Position numbers and translations under genes: made by a program. Shown piece after piece: positions 7,834-16,661 of a stretch of DNA of 64,000 nucleotides (positions within the stretch are counted from its first letter, which is position 1; each line of letters begins with the position of its first letter). The notes below the pieces were generated by a model. The model made no database searches. It worked only from the letters and a program-made list of their open reading frames with translations, and was not told where the DNA came from. The stretch is taken from assembly GCF_024171945.1 (NCBI RefSeq), contig NZ_JAMTCR010000006.1:682001-746000 (forward strand), in the 5' to 3' direction. This DNA comes from Actinokineospora globicatena (GTDB lineage: Bacteria; Actinomycetota; Actinomycetes; Mycobacteriales; Pseudonocardiaceae).

Positions 7834-9054
7834 GTGCCGCGTCTGAGCGAGCAGTACTCGACCCTGTCGCACCTGGAGTGCCCCAAGTGCGGCGCGCACC
7901 ACGACGCGGCGGTCGTGCAAGGGACCTGTGAGTGCGGTTCGCCGCTGCTGGCCCGGTATGACCTGGATGCCGCACGGGGGATGTCGCCCGCCGGCCGTGC
8001 GCCGACCCTCTGGCGCTACCACGAGGTCTTGCCCGTGTCGGTGGAGTCAGCGGTGGTCAGCCTCGGTGAGGGCATGACGCCGCTGTTGCCTTTACCGGTG
8101 CACGGCAAGCGCATCGGTGTTCCCGACTTGTGGATGAAGGACGAGGGTCTTGTCCCCACGGGCTCGTTCAAGGCTCGCGGTGCGGCGGTAGGGGTCTCCC
8201 GCGCGGCTGAGTTGGGCGTGCGCGGGATCGCCATGCCCACCAACGGCAACGCGGGTGCGGCGTGGGCGCTCTACGCGGCAAGAGCCGGAATCCGCTCTCT
8301 TATCGCGATGCCCGTAGACGCTCCCGTGATCACGCGCGCCGAGTGCGTCGCGGCCGGTGCTGAGCTCTACCTCGTAGACGGTCTGATCTCGCACGCGGGC
8401 GCGTTGATCCGCGCGGCGTTGGCCAAGCGGCCGGACTACCAGGACGTGTCGACGCTGAAGGAGCCGTACCGCATCGAGGGCAAGAAGACGATGGGCTACG
8501 AGATCGTGGAACAGCTGGGCATGCGCGCGCCCGACGTCCTGCTGTACCCGACCGGCGGTGGCGTCGGGCTGATCGGCATCCACAAGGCGCTCGAGGAGAT
8601 GCGCGCACTGGGCTGGCTCACCCCCGAGACGCGCCTGGTCGCCGTCCAGGCCGAGGGGTGTCGGCCCATTGTGGACGCCTGGGAGGCGGGGGAGCAGGAG
8701 AGCACCGCGCCCGCCGCGCCCACCACGATCGCCTTCGGCATCAACGTGCCCAAGCCGCTCGGCGACTTCCTGATCCTGCGTGCCCTCGCCGAGACCTCCG
8801 GCACCGCGGTGGCCGTGTCCGACGCGGAACTGCTTGCCGCGCAACGGGAACTCGCCGCCGACGAGGGTGCGTTCGTGTGCCCCGAGGGCGCCGCCTGCTT
8901 CGCCGCGTTGATCCGGTTGCGGGAATCCGGCTGGCTGCGCGGTGACGAGCGAGTCGTTGTCCTGAACACCGGCACCGGCGTGAAGTACCCGGACACCGTG
9001 CGCGTCGACGTCCCCACGATCCCCGCCGACGGCGCCCTGCCCGACCCGGTCTAG
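7834..9054 (+). CDS. thrC: Threonine synthase
   Basis: PLP enzyme converting O-phosphohomoserine to threonine, the last step of threonine biosynthesis; cytoplasmic. 406 residues. It opens with a Cys-rich segment (CPKCGAH and CECGSPLLARYD) as in the archaeal/actinobacterial class of ThrC. The PLP-binding lysine lies in GSFKARGA (about residue 113); PTNGNAGAAWALYAARAG is the conserved phosphate/substrate loop; the Gly-rich cofactor loop is YPTGGGVGLIGIHKA. The GTG start is set by GGAGG 7 nt upstream. Threonine synthase and related beta-replacing PLP enzymes share this fold, so a dehydratase-type activity cannot be fully excluded. The stop shares a CTAG with the converging GGDEF gene. Confidence 0.85.
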   Translation: MPRLSEQYSTLSHLECPKCGAHHDAAVVQGTCECGSPLLARYDLDAARGMSPAGRAPTLWRYHEVLPVSVESAVVSLGEGMTPLLPLPVHGKRIGVPDLWMKDEGLVPTGSFKARGAAVGVSRAAELGVRGIAMPTNGNAGAAWALYAARAGIRSLIAMPVDAPVITRAECVAAGAELYLVDGLISHAGALIRAALAKRPDYQDVSTLKEPYRIEGKKTMGYEIVEQLGMRAPDVLLYPTGGGVGLIGIHKALEEMRALGWLTPETRLVAVQAEGCRPIVDAWEAGEQESTAPAAPTTIAFGINVPKPLGDFLILRALAETSGTAVAVSDAELLAAQRELAADEGAFVCPEGAACFAALIRLRESGWLRGDERVVVLNTGTGVKYPDTVRVDVPTIPADGALPDPV

Positions 9055-11249
9055 GCCTGGGGCGCGGTGACCGGTGCCGTGCGCTGCCTCGGTGCCACCT
9101 GGTCCGGGGGCAGCCCGCCGCTGTCGAGCAAGCCGAGGAACACGTCGACGATGGTCGGGTCGAACTGCGTACCGCGACCGGCCAGCAGTTGCGCCCGCGC
9201 CTGATCAGCGGTTAGCGCTGCCTGGTACGGCCGGTCCGACAGCATCGCCACCCACGCGTCGCACACCGCCACGACCGTGGCTTCCGCGCGGATCTCGGTG
9301 CCGCGCAGCCCAGCCGGGTAGCCGGTGCCGTCCCAGCGCTCGCGGTGCTGGCGGACGACCTCGGCGACGGCGGTGTGGCCCGGGACGATCGACACCATCC
9401 GGGCCCCGTGCGCGGGTACCGCCCGCAGCAGCTCCCACTCCGCCTCGGTCAGCTCCGAGCGCCTGGCCAGGACCGGGCGCGGGACGGTGATCTTGCCGAT
9501 GTCGTGCAGCCGCCCGGCCAGCTGCGCGATCCCGGCCGACGCGTCGTCGAGGCCGGACTCGACCGCGAGCAGCCGCGCCAACCTGGCCACCGCGCGGCTG
9601 CGCTGCCTGCCCGCCAACAGCGCGTCGACCTCGTCGGCGACCAGGTGCAGGTAGTCCAACCCGCCGCCGGTGCTGTCGGCGCGGCTGGGGGCGCGGCCGA
9701 ACACGACCTGGTCGCGGCCCGCCGCCTTCGCCGCGTAGAGCGCGCGGTCCGCGATGGACACCAGGTCGTCCGGAGTGGTTCCGTGGGTGGGGAACACGGC
9801 CGTGCCGACCGAGACGGTCACCAGGATCTGCCGCTGCGCCGAGACCGGGATGGCGGTCCCCGACACCTCGTTCCGCAACCGCTCGGCGATGATCGGCAGC
9901 GTCTCGGCGGTGGCGCCGGGCAGGATCAGCGCGAACTCCTCGCCGCCGTAGCGGGCCAGCACCTCACCGGCGCGCACGGTGCCGCGCAGCCTGGCCGAGA
10001 GCTCCACCAGCACCTGGTCGCCTGCCGGGTGCCCGTCGCGGTCGTTGATGGTCTTGAAGTGGTCCACGTCGGCGATGAGCACCGCGACCGAGCCGCCGGT
10101 GCGCCGCGCCCTGGCGATCTCCAGCGGCAGCTGCGCCTCGAAGAACCGGCGGGTGTGCAGGCCAGTGAGCGCGTCGGTGATGGCCAGCCTGCGCTGGTCG
10201 GACACCAGCGCGGCGAGCCGGGCGATGGTGAGCGCGAACAGCAGCGCGCAGGTCCCGGCGACGACCGGCACGTCGCGCACGAGCCCACTGGCCCACTGCA
10301 CGAACAGCACGGTCGGGGCGATCAGCGCCGCGGCGGAGAGCCCCGCGATGCGGAACGGGCTCAGCGGCGCGTCGGGCACCGGCGAGGGCTCGGCCATCGA
10401 CCGCATCGTCGGGTGCAGCGCGCTGGCGCCCAGTGCCAGGTTGCCGGTCAGCCAGATCGCGTCCAGGAAGTTGCCCGCCTGGAAGGTGCCGTTGAGCTGC
10501 TGCACCACGTAGATCGTGTCCGCGGTCATGATCGCGGCGAGCCAGCCGATGAACAGCAGGAACGCGGGCGGGCGGGCACCGGGGCCCAGCAGCAGTCCCA
10601 ACGCGACGGTCAGCAGCGCCAGGTCCATCACCGGGTAGCCCAGCGACACGACCTCCACCAGCAGCGGCGCGCCGAGCCTGGTCTGCGGGCCGATCACGTA
10701 GAGCCAGGACAGCATCGCCGCGACCACGGCCAGCGTGCCGGCGTCCAGCAGCCCGGCCAGCCCCCTGCCCGGGGTGCGGCGGCGGATCAGCAGCACGATG
10801 CCCGCCACCGCCAGCGGGTAGTGCGCCAGGTAGAACGGGTCGGCCAGCGACGGGTACGCGGTGATGTCCAGGGCGTAGTGCAGCAGGTAGAAGATGGCGT
10901 CGGCCAGCGCATACACCAGTTGGCTCGCCGCGATCAGCAGCCACGGCAGCATGGGTCTCGGCCGGTGCCAGGCCAACCCGACGATGACCGCGACGGCGGC
11001 CGAGGCGCTGACGAGGCAGTACAGCACGACCCGCAGCGGGAAGCCGCCCGCGGTGACCGGGGCGAGGTAGTAGAGCACGACCAGCACCGCGCCCGCCGCG
11101 AGGTAGAGCACCCACGGCCAGCGGGCCGCCGCGCCGGGCCTCACCTGCCTGACCCCCGCACCGGGTGCCCCGCCGCGGCGCGCGGCCCCCGGGCTGCGCG
11201 CCGAGAACGGACGGATGCGGCGTTGTCGACCACTCGGACAGAGTGGCAT
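9051..11249 (-). CDS. Membrane GGDEF and HD-GYP domain protein (c-di-GMP metabolism)
   Basis: 732 residues. About ten hydrophobic segments fill residues 45-355. A diguanylate cyclase domain follows (about 365-525) with an intact catalytic loop RYGGEEFALILPG; the inhibitory-site position reads RAGE instead of RxxD. The C-terminal domain (about 540-720) is HD-GYP-like: LHDIGK supplies the HD pair and the late motif is QHRERWDGTGYPAGLRG. In canonical HD-GYP enzymes this reads HHExxDGxGYP; here the second His is Arg, so a metal ligand may be missing. The protein could both make and break c-di-GMP or use one domain as a sensor. The start is uncertain: a GTG about 100 bp downstream just before the first membrane segment is possible. 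No operon partner. Confidence 0.85.
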   Translation of the reverse strand: MPLCPSGRQRRIRPFSARSPGAARRGGAPGAGVRQVRPGAAARWPWVLYLAAGAVLVVLYYLAPVTAGGFPLRVVLYCLVSASAAVAVIVGLAWHRPRPMLPWLLIAASQLVYALADAIFYLLHYALDITAYPSLADPFYLAHYPLAVAGIVLLIRRRTPGRGLAGLLDAGTLAVVAAMLSWLYVIGPQTRLGAPLLVEVVSLGYPVMDLALLTVALGLLLGPGARPPAFLLFIGWLAAIMTADTIYVVQQLNGTFQAGNFLDAIWLTGNLALGASALHPTMRSMAEPSPVPDAPLSPFRIAGLSAAALIAPTVLFVQWASGLVRDVPVVAGTCALLFALTIARLAALVSDQRRLAITDALTGLHTRRFFEAQLPLEIARARRTGGSVAVLIADVDHFKTINDRDGHPAGDQVLVELSARLRGTVRAGEVLARYGGEEFALILPGATAETLPIIAERLRNEVSGTAIPVSAQRQILVTVSVGTAVFPTHGTTPDDLVSIADRALYAAKAAGRDQVVFGRAPSRADSTGGGLDYLHLVADEVDALLAGRQRSRAVARLARLLAVESGLDDASAGIAQLAGRLHDIGKITVPRPVLARRSELTEAEWELLRAVPAHGARMVSIVPGHTAVAEVVRQHRERWDGTGYPAGLRGTEIRAEATVVAVCDAWVAMLSDRPYQAALTADQARAQLLAGRGTQFDPTIVDVFLGLLDSGGLPPDQVAPRQRTAPVTAPQA

Positions 11250-11304
11250 AGCGGGATTCCGCCCCGCGACACGACTCGACCGGTGATCGTCACGTTAGGC
11301 CGAA

Positions 11305-11354
11305 CGTGTCGCCGGGGCCGGGGCAGGCGGCCCGCGTCCGACCCCGGCGACACG
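11305..11354 (-). terminator. Hairpin terminator downstream of GH19 chitinase
   Basis: Arms CGTGTCGCCGGGG and CCCCGGCGACACG, 13 bp and perfectly complementary with a 24-nt loop, begin 6 bp beyond the chitinase stop. No U-tract. The site is also immediately upstream of the GGDEF gene, so it separates the two minus-strand units. Confidence 0.55.
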
Positions 11355-11359
11355 GTGGG

Positions 11360-12550
11360 TCAGCAGCTCAGGTTCGAGCCGGGGGTGGTGCCCAACAACT
11401 GGGTGAACCGCTGGTAGGCGTTGATCCGGCTCTGCACCTGCGCCGGGTTGCCGCCGTTGCACTCCAGGGCGCCGTTGATGCTGCGGATCGTCTCGCCGAA
11501 CCCGCGCCCGTTGACGATGGCCTCGTGCGGGGTCATCGTGCCGGGGCCCTTCTGGGTGTTCCAGTACCAGAGCGCGGTCTTCCAGGCGACCGCCGGATCG
11601 CGCTCCACCAGGAACGGGTTGCCGAGCAGGTCGATGCCCAGCGCGTCACCGGCGGCCTTGTAGTTGAAGTTCCAACTGAGCTGGATCGGGCCGCGGCCGT
11701 AGTACGCCGCCTGACCGGCCGGGCAGCCGTAGGGCTGGGTGGCGTCGCAGTAGTGCGGGTAGTTCGCCTCGTTGATCTCCTTGATGTAGACCAACCCGCC
11801 GGTCTCGTGGTTGACGTTGGCCAGGAACGCCGCCGCCTCCTGGCGCTTGGTGGTGTCCGTGCCGGTGTTGGCGAACCCGGGGTAGGCGGCCAGCGCGTCG
11901 GTGAGGCCCTTGTAGGTGTAGAAGGTGTTCCGGCTCGGGAACATCTGGTTGAACTGGGCCTCGGACACCACGAAGTTGCCCGCGGGGGTGGACGTCGTGG
12001 TCGGGTTCGACGTCGTGGTGGGGTTGGTGCTGGTGGGGTTGGACGTCGTCGGGTTGGTGCCGCAGGTGAACGGGTCCCAGTACCAAGTGCTCACCACCGG
12101 GCTGTAGCCGGGGTTGTCGTGCTCGGCGATGTAGAACTTGCCGTCGGTGAACCGGACGACGTCACCGGTCTTGTACTGCTTGCCCTGGACCCAGTCCGGG
12201 TGCAGGCAGCCGTCCGGCCCGGTCGTCGGCGTGGTGGGGCGCGTGGTCGTGGTGGTGGTGGGCTTGGTCGTCGTCGTGGTCGGCCGGGTGGTGGTGGTCG
12301 GCGTGGTGCCGCCGCAGGCGCCCTGGTCGGCCCACACCTGGGCGGTGCCGGGGGTCTCGCCCTGGGTCCACCACTTCGCGGCGTAGTTGCGGCCGTTGTA
12401 GGCGGCGGTCTTGCCGCCGGTGTAGACAGTCGCGCTGCTCCACGCGGGCGCGCAGTCGGCGGCGGACGCGGTGACGGTCGGCACGAGGAACGCCACCCCG
12501 CCCACCGTCGCCGCGGCGATCAACGCCGCGATGATGCGGTTTCTCGACAC
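11360..12550 (-). CDS. Secreted GH19 chitinase with two chitin-binding domains
   Basis: Hydrolyses chitin outside the cell. 396 residues: Sec signal peptide (1-30, ending TVTASA), a CBM5/12-type domain (about 33-80; SSATVYTGGKTAAYNGRNY, KWWTQGETPG), a Thr/Pro linker, a second CBM5/12-like domain (about 110-160; GKQYKTGDVVRF, STWYWDPFTCG), another Thr/Asn/Ser/Pro linker, and a GH19 catalytic domain from about 185. The catalytic region has VNHETGG with the general acid Glu, YYGRGPIQLSWNFNY, and the usual C-terminal INGALECNGG. GTG start with AAAGGAG 7 nt upstream. A dre-like DasR operator lies about 120 bp upstream, so induction by chitin-derived aminosugars is likely. Two CBMs and a GH19 domain match streptomycete-type chitinases of fungal-wall degradation. 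Confidence 0.92.
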   Translation of the reverse strand: MSRNRIIAALIAAATVGGVAFLVPTVTASAADCAPAWSSATVYTGGKTAAYNGRNYAAKWWTQGETPGTAQVWADQGACGGTTPTTTTRPTTTTTKPTTTTTTRPTTPTTGPDGCLHPDWVQGKQYKTGDVVRFTDGKFYIAEHDNPGYSPVVSTWYWDPFTCGTNPTTSNPTSTNPTTTSNPTTTSTPAGNFVVSEAQFNQMFPSRNTFYTYKGLTDALAAYPGFANTGTDTTKRQEAAAFLANVNHETGGLVYIKEINEANYPHYCDATQPYGCPAGQAAYYGRGPIQLSWNFNYKAAGDALGIDLLGNPFLVERDPAVAWKTALWYWNTQKGPGTMTPHEAIVNGRGFGETIRSINGALECNGGNPAQVQSRINAYQRFTQLLGTTPGSNLSC

Positions 12551-12666
12551 GTGATCACTCCTTTGGGGCCCACCGGGGACGGGGTGGGCGTGCAGGGGAC
12601 GGCCGGTGTCCACCGGGACGCGGATCCTGGCCGATTTTCAGCTAAGCCGATGGGCCAACCGGCGTC

Positions 12667-12680
12667 AAGGTCTAGACCAT
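12667..12680. promoter_or_regulatory. DasR-responsive element (dre) of chitinase gene
   Basis: AAGGTCTAGACCAT contains the perfect palindrome GGTCTAGACC, the core of the DasR operator TGGTCTAGACCA known from streptomycete chitin genes. It lies about 120 bp upstream of the chitinase start. In Streptomyces DasR represses such genes until GlcN-6-P accumulates. One outer position deviates (A for T on the left). Confidence 0.75.
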
Positions 12681-12684
12681 TGTT

Positions 12685-12749
12685 CTGGTCGTCCAGCCAA
12701 TCCCGCTCTGGTCGTCCAGCCGATCCCGTCTTGGTCGTCCAGCTGATCC
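12685..12749. repeat. Three tandem 23-bp repeats beside the dre site
   Basis: Units start at 12685, 12708 and 12731 with an exact 23-bp period (CTGGTCGTCCAGCC, CTGGTCGTCCAGCC, TTGGTCGTCCAGCT, each followed by RATCC). Each unit carries the imperfect palindrome TGGTC-GT-CCA, which keeps the TGGTC half-site of dre. Could be degenerate DasR sites, another operator, or a simple tandem duplication. Confidence 0.55.
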
Positions 12750-12863
12750 GCGCCCGGTGGTCCGCCTCGGTCGGCGTCCGCTGTGGAACCCGGCGCGGCG
12801 CGCGGGCGGCTGAAGATGATCTAGGGTGGGACCGGGTCGGGCAGGCGCGCAGGGAGGTCCGCT

Positions 12864-13532
12864 ATGGGTGAGACGGGCAAGGAACTGTTGGAGCGGGTGC
12901 AGCGGGAGCTGTTGCCGGGCGAGCACGACAACCGGCTCGTCCCCGCGGTCGCCGCCGGGACCGCGCCGCTGGCCGCGCTCGCCGCGCTGGCCGCCGAGCA
13001 GCACCGGATCATCCCGAGCGACTGGCGCACCTTCCTCACCCTCGCCGCGCAGGCCGTCGACCCGGCCGCGCGCGAGGTGCTGAGCACGCTGGCCGGTGGC
13101 GAGGGGCTGGCGCTGGCCAAGCTCGGCGACTTCGCCCGCGCCTGCGGTCTCGACGACGACGCGATCCGCGACTACCAGCCGACACCTGGCTGCCAGGCGT
13201 ACCCGGCCTACCTCGCCTGGCTCGCGCTCAACGGCAACCCGCGCGACGCGCTGCTGGCCATCCTGGCCAACTTCGCGGCGTGGGGCGGCTACTGCGCCAC
13301 CATCTCGGCGGGTCTGCGCGAGCACTACGGCTTCGACGAGACCGGCACGGGCTTCTTCGACTTCTTCGCCACCCCGGTGCCGGAACTCGAGGAGCTCTAC
13401 GCGGTGGCCATCCAGCAGGCCCTCGACGGCGGGTGGACCCCGGAGCGCGCCATCGGGTACGGGCGCCTGCTGCAGGGCTACGAGCTGATGTTCTGGAACA
13501 CCCTTGCCGACATCCCGGGCGGTACGGCCTAA
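12864..13532 (+). CDS. TenA/PqqC-like (haem-oxygenase fold) protein
   Basis: 222 residues, all-helical, no signal peptide or membrane segment. Features compatible with the TenA/THI-4/PqqC superfamily are the C-terminal YGRLLQGYELMFWNTLAD and the central AILANFAAWGGYCATISAGL followed by HYGF and FFDFFATPVPELEELY. True TenA proteins hydrolyse thiamine degradation products; the conserved active-site Cys of TenA is not obvious, so the reaction is unknown. ATG preceded by GGGAGG at about 8 nt. It stands alone and has its own strong terminator. Could be a regulator-like or oxygenase-like member. Confidence 0.55.
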   Translation: MGETGKELLERVQRELLPGEHDNRLVPAVAAGTAPLAALAALAAEQHRIIPSDWRTFLTLAAQAVDPAAREVLSTLAGGEGLALAKLGDFARACGLDDDAIRDYQPTPGCQAYPAYLAWLALNGNPRDALLAILANFAAWGGYCATISAGLREHYGFDETGTGFFDFFATPVPELEELYAVAIQQALDGGWTPERAIGYGRLLQGYELMFWNTLADIPGGTA

Positions 13533-13552
13533 CGCCGACCGCACAAGAACCA

Positions 13553-13585
13553 GCGAACGGCCCCCCATCCGCGGGGGCCGTTCGC
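13553..13585 (+). terminator. Strong hairpin terminator after TenA-like gene
   Basis: Arms GCGAACGGCCCCC and GGGGGCCGTTCGC form a perfect 13-bp stem with a 7-nt loop, 20 bp after the stop. Followed by a GCGTTTCC stretch rather than a run of T. Confidence 0.75.
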
Positions 13586-13809
13586 CGTTGGCGCGTTTCC
13601 CCTGGCCACTGACGGATTCCGTCCGTTTCCCGCGCCGCCGCCGACATTCGTCCCAAGCCCCGCCGCCGATCGGTCGGTGACGGTCGGGGGCCCGGTGCTC
13701 CCATCGGGTGGTGGGTGCTCCGGCGGTGACACGCCGCCGACACGTACGCGATACGGATGCCAGGCGTGTCGTCGATCCGGTCGGCCGTGTCGAAGGGGGA
13801 ACGATTTCC

Positions 13810-14853
13810 GTGCGTGTCAGTGTGCTCGACTTCCTGGTGTGCCCGTCGTGCTCGGGCAAGCTGCGCCTGGGCGGCACCACCGCCGACGCCGCCGAGGTGA
13901 CCACCGGCGAACTGCTCTGCGTCGACTGCGGCCTGGACTACCCGGTCGCCGACGGGGTGCCCCGGTTGGTCTCCGCCCGTGAGCGCGACAGCCACGTCGC
14001 GGCCAGCTTCGGCTTCGAGTGGCAGACCTTCCACGACGGCGGGTTCGAGTCCGACACCGTCTTCGGCCGCACCATCGACGAGGACGTGGCCCAGTTCCAC
14101 GACGTGTTCGACATCAAGGCCGCCGAGTCGGGCGAGGCCGGGCGGCGCGACCCGCTCGACGGCCTCGTGGTGGCCGACATCGGCTGCGGCAGCGGCAAGC
14201 TCACCGTGGAGCTCGCCCGCCGCCACCCCGGCGCGACCTTCCTGGCCGTCGACGTGAACCCGGCCATCACCGAGGTGGCCAAGGCGGCCGCGGACCTGCC
14301 GAACCTGCACGTGGTCCAGGGCAGCGTGTTCGCCCTGCCGGTGCGCGAGCAGAGCGTCGACCGGTTGTGGTGCAACGGTGTCATCCACCACACCGGCGCG
14401 ACCGAGATCGCCTTCACCGGGCTGACCCGGTTGGTGGCCCAGGACGGCGAGCTGTTCGTCTGGGTCTACCAGCGCAAGGTGAGCCCGTTGGTGCTGGTGC
14501 GCGACCTGCTGCGCCCGCTCGGTCTGCACACCTGGTCGCACCGCACCGTCTACCGGATCTGCCGCGCGCTGTCGCTGCCGACCCTGATCGCGGTCCGGTT
14601 GCTCAACACGATCGCGGGACTGCCGGTCCTGCGGTCGCTGGTCGAGCGCAGCACCCACGCGCGCATCCTCACCCGGCGCAGGAATTACGACGAACTCGCG
14701 CTCACCTGGTTCGACGTGCTGTCCCCGCGCTACCGCGACACCTACACCGTGGAGCAGGTGGAGTCCTGGTACACCCACAGCGGCTTCGAGCCGGTGCGCC
14801 GCTACTGGTGGCCGGTCGGCGTCACCGGCAAGCGCACGAAGCCGCTGCGCTGA
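13810..14853 (+). CDS. SAM-dependent methyltransferase with Trm112-like N-terminus
   Basis: 347 residues. Residues 8-60 are a Trm112-like zinc ribbon (CPSCSGKL, then CVDCGLDYPVADGVPRLV). Residues ~110-250 form a class I methyltransferase: motif I VVADIGCGSGKLTVELA, acidic motif II FLAVDVNPAI, and RLWCNGVIHHTGATEIAF in the motif IV/post-motif region. The C-terminal ~90 residues are helical and probably bind the substrate (HTWSHRTVYRICRALSLPTL). Such ribbon-methyltransferase proteins are common in actinobacteria; the substrate is unknown. GTG start with AAGGGGGA at about 9 nt; an upstream reading lacks this signal. Stands alone. Confidence 0.85.
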   Translation: MRVSVLDFLVCPSCSGKLRLGGTTADAAEVTTGELLCVDCGLDYPVADGVPRLVSARERDSHVAASFGFEWQTFHDGGFESDTVFGRTIDEDVAQFHDVFDIKAAESGEAGRRDPLDGLVVADIGCGSGKLTVELARRHPGATFLAVDVNPAITEVAKAAADLPNLHVVQGSVFALPVREQSVDRLWCNGVIHHTGATEIAFTGLTRLVAQDGELFVWVYQRKVSPLVLVRDLLRPLGLHTWSHRTVYRICRALSLPTLIAVRLLNTIAGLPVLRSLVERSTHARILTRRRNYDELALTWFDVLSPRYRDTYTVEQVESWYTHSGFEPVRRYWWPVGVTGKRTKPLR

Positions 14854-15016
14854 GGCCGTTCCCGACTCGTCCCCGGTGTCCGCCGCCGTGCTCTCGCGTC
14901 TACTTCGGAGTGCCCGGTGTGGACGGCGGTGGGCGGGTCGGTCCGCGCGCGGTGCTTCGGGCTGCTAACTTCCACAGCAACCCCCAGCGAACCAGTTTGC
15001 GCGATGAGGTGCCCGC

Positions 15017-15439
15017 ATGGCTCAGAAGACCATCGTCCAGCTCTACGACGACCTCGACGGATCGAGCAGTGACGACATCCGTTCGGTCGAGTTCAGCCTG
15101 GACGGCGTGAACTACGAGATCGACCTGACCGAGGCCAACGCCGAGCGCCTGCGCGGCGAGTTGGCCGACTACGTGGCCGCGGCGCGGCGCACGGGTGGTC
15201 GCGTCAAGCGCGCCGCCGCCCCGGGCAAGCCCGCGGGCGAGGGGCGCAGCAAGGAGGAGACCAAGGCGCTGCGGGACTGGGCGCGGCGCAACGGCCACGA
15301 GATCTCCGAGCGCGGCCGCATCCCCTCCGCGGTCGTCGAGGCCTACGAGGCCGCGCACGCCGAGCCGGAGCCCGAGGCGCCGCCCGCCGCGAAGCCCCGC
15401 AGCCGGGCCAAGGCCCGCAAGGCCGCGTTCTCCGGCTGA
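15017..15439 (+). CDS. lsr2: Lsr2 nucleoid-associated protein
   Basis: Actinobacterial H-NS analogue that binds AT-rich DNA, bridges it and silences acquired genes. 140 residues. The N-terminal dimerisation domain starts [15 protein letters not shown] and includes [16 protein letters not shown]; the C-terminal DNA-binding domain has [20 protein letters not shown] with the AT-hook-like motif (usually RGR, here the RGRIPS) followed by VVEAYEAA. The linker is Ala/Gly/Lys-rich, and a basic, Glu/Pro-rich tail of about 30 residues extends past the usual end. Single-copy role cannot be judged because many Pseudonocardiales carry more than one lsr2. A bidirectional terminator follows. Confidence 0.95.
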   Translation: MAQKTIVQLYDDLDGSSSDDIRSVEFSLDGVNYEIDLTEANAERLRGELADYVAAARRTGGRVKRAAAPGKPAGEGRSKEETKALRDWARRNGHEISERGRIPSAVVEAYEAAHAEPEPEAPPAAKPRSRAKARKAAFSG

Positions 15440-15461
15440 TCAGCGCACGGCCCAGCACGGT

Positions 15462-15493
15462 CGGCCCGGGTGGCGTTCACCGCACCCGGGCCG
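15462..15493. terminator. Bidirectional hairpin between lsr2 and the sigma-factor gene
   Basis: CGGCCCGGGTG and CACCCGGGCCG, an 11-bp perfect stem with a 10-nt loop, in the 37-bp gap between the converging genes. The stem overlaps the last codons of the sigma gene, so it can terminate both transcripts. Confidence 0.6.
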
Positions 15494-16659
15494 CTCTGCT
15501 GAGCAGGTACTCCCGTTCCGGCGCGCTGGTCGTCTGCCGTGCGGCGGTCAGGTACTGCTCCCGCGCGGTAGCGGGCTCGCCCGCCAACTCCCACAGGTGC
15601 GCGCGAACCGCGGCGAGCCGGTGGTTGGTCGCGAGGCGCTCGGCGATGCCATCGGTGACCGCCAGACCCGCCAGCGGGCCGTGCACCATCGCGGTGGCCA
15701 CGGCGCGGTTGAGCGTCACGACCGGGTTGTCGGTCACCTGCTCCAACAAATGGTAAAGCGCGAGGATCTGCGTCCAATCGGTGTTCTCGGCGCTAGAGGC
15801 TTCAGCGTGAACGGCCGCGATCGCCGCTTGGAGCGCATAGGGTCCGAATACCCGTCCACGGGTCAGTGCTGTTTCCGCTAACGCCGTCCCCCGCGCTATT
15901 CGCTCCCGGTCCCACAGCCCGCGGTCCTGTTCGGCCAAGGGCACGAGTGCCCCTTCGGGTGACATCCGAGCGGTGGCCCTGGCGTCGGTGAGCAGCATCA
16001 GCGCCAGCAGCCCCGCCACCTCCGCGTCGTCGGGGCGCGCCCGGTGCACGTGCTCGGTGAGCCGGATCGCCTCGGCCGCCAGGTCCGCGCGTCCGGTGTG
16101 GCCCTCGGTGAACACCAGGTACAGCACCTGCAGCACGGCCGCGAGCGAGCCGGGCTCGGCGAACCCGGTCCCGGAGTCCAGGACCCGGCGCTTGGCCCGG
16201 GTGATCCGCTTGGCCATCGTCGGCTCGGGCACCAGGAACGCGCGGGCGATCTCGGCGGTGGTCAGGCCAGCCACCGCGCGCAGGGTCAACGGCACCTGGG
16301 CGTCCTGCGACAGCGCGGGGTGGCAGCACAGGAACAGCAGCGCCAGGGTGTCGTCGTGGTCGGGGACGACCGGGCCGCCGTCCACCACACCGCCGTCCTG
16401 CGCGCGTGTCGACTCGGCCGCGACCACCTCCTCGCGGCGCCTGCGGGCCGACTCGGCGCGCAGGCCGTCGATCAGCCTGCGCGCCGCGACCCGGACCAAC
16501 CACGCCTTGGGGTCCGCCGGTGTGCCTTCCACCGGCCACTGGGCGTGCGCGGCGATGAGCCTCCTGCACGGCGTCCTCGGCGGCGTCGAAGTGCCCGTAC
16601 CGGCGCACCACCGCGCCGAGCACCTGCGGCACCAGCGCCCGCACGAGGTCCGTGCGCAC
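15477..16659 (-). pseudogene. ECF sigma factor (ECF42-like), frameshifted
   Basis: The product would be an ECF42-type sigma factor with a C-terminal TPR-like extension. The first frame (GTG at 16659) encodes MRTDLVRALVPQVLGAVVRR and GHFDAAEDAVQEA, the start of region sigma-2. The rest is in another frame: PADPKAWLVRVAARRLIDGL, then sigma-4 (LTTAEIARAFLVPEPTMAKR), and the long C-terminal domain (AGLLALMLLTDARATARMSP) down to 15477. The break falls at 16553-16563, where GAGGCTCATCGCC needs either one base fewer or two more to restore the typical EALIAAHAQWP. An internal GTG at 16532 could give a protein lacking most of sigma-2. It may be a real inactivating mutation or a sequencing/assembly error. 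Paired with a YCII/DGPF gene 2 bp upstream, the diagnostic neighbour of ECF42. Confidence 0.8.
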
Positions 16660-16661
16660 CG

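Larger units (their letters stand above)
12551..12863. other. Divergent regulatory region of GH19 chitinase and TenA-like gene
   Basis: 313 bp between two diverging genes. It contains a DasR-type operator (12667-12680) and a three-unit 23-bp direct repeat (12685-12749). The G+C content drops slightly near the operator (GATTTTCAGCTAAGCC). Promoter elements could not be assigned with confidence. Confidence 0.5.
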
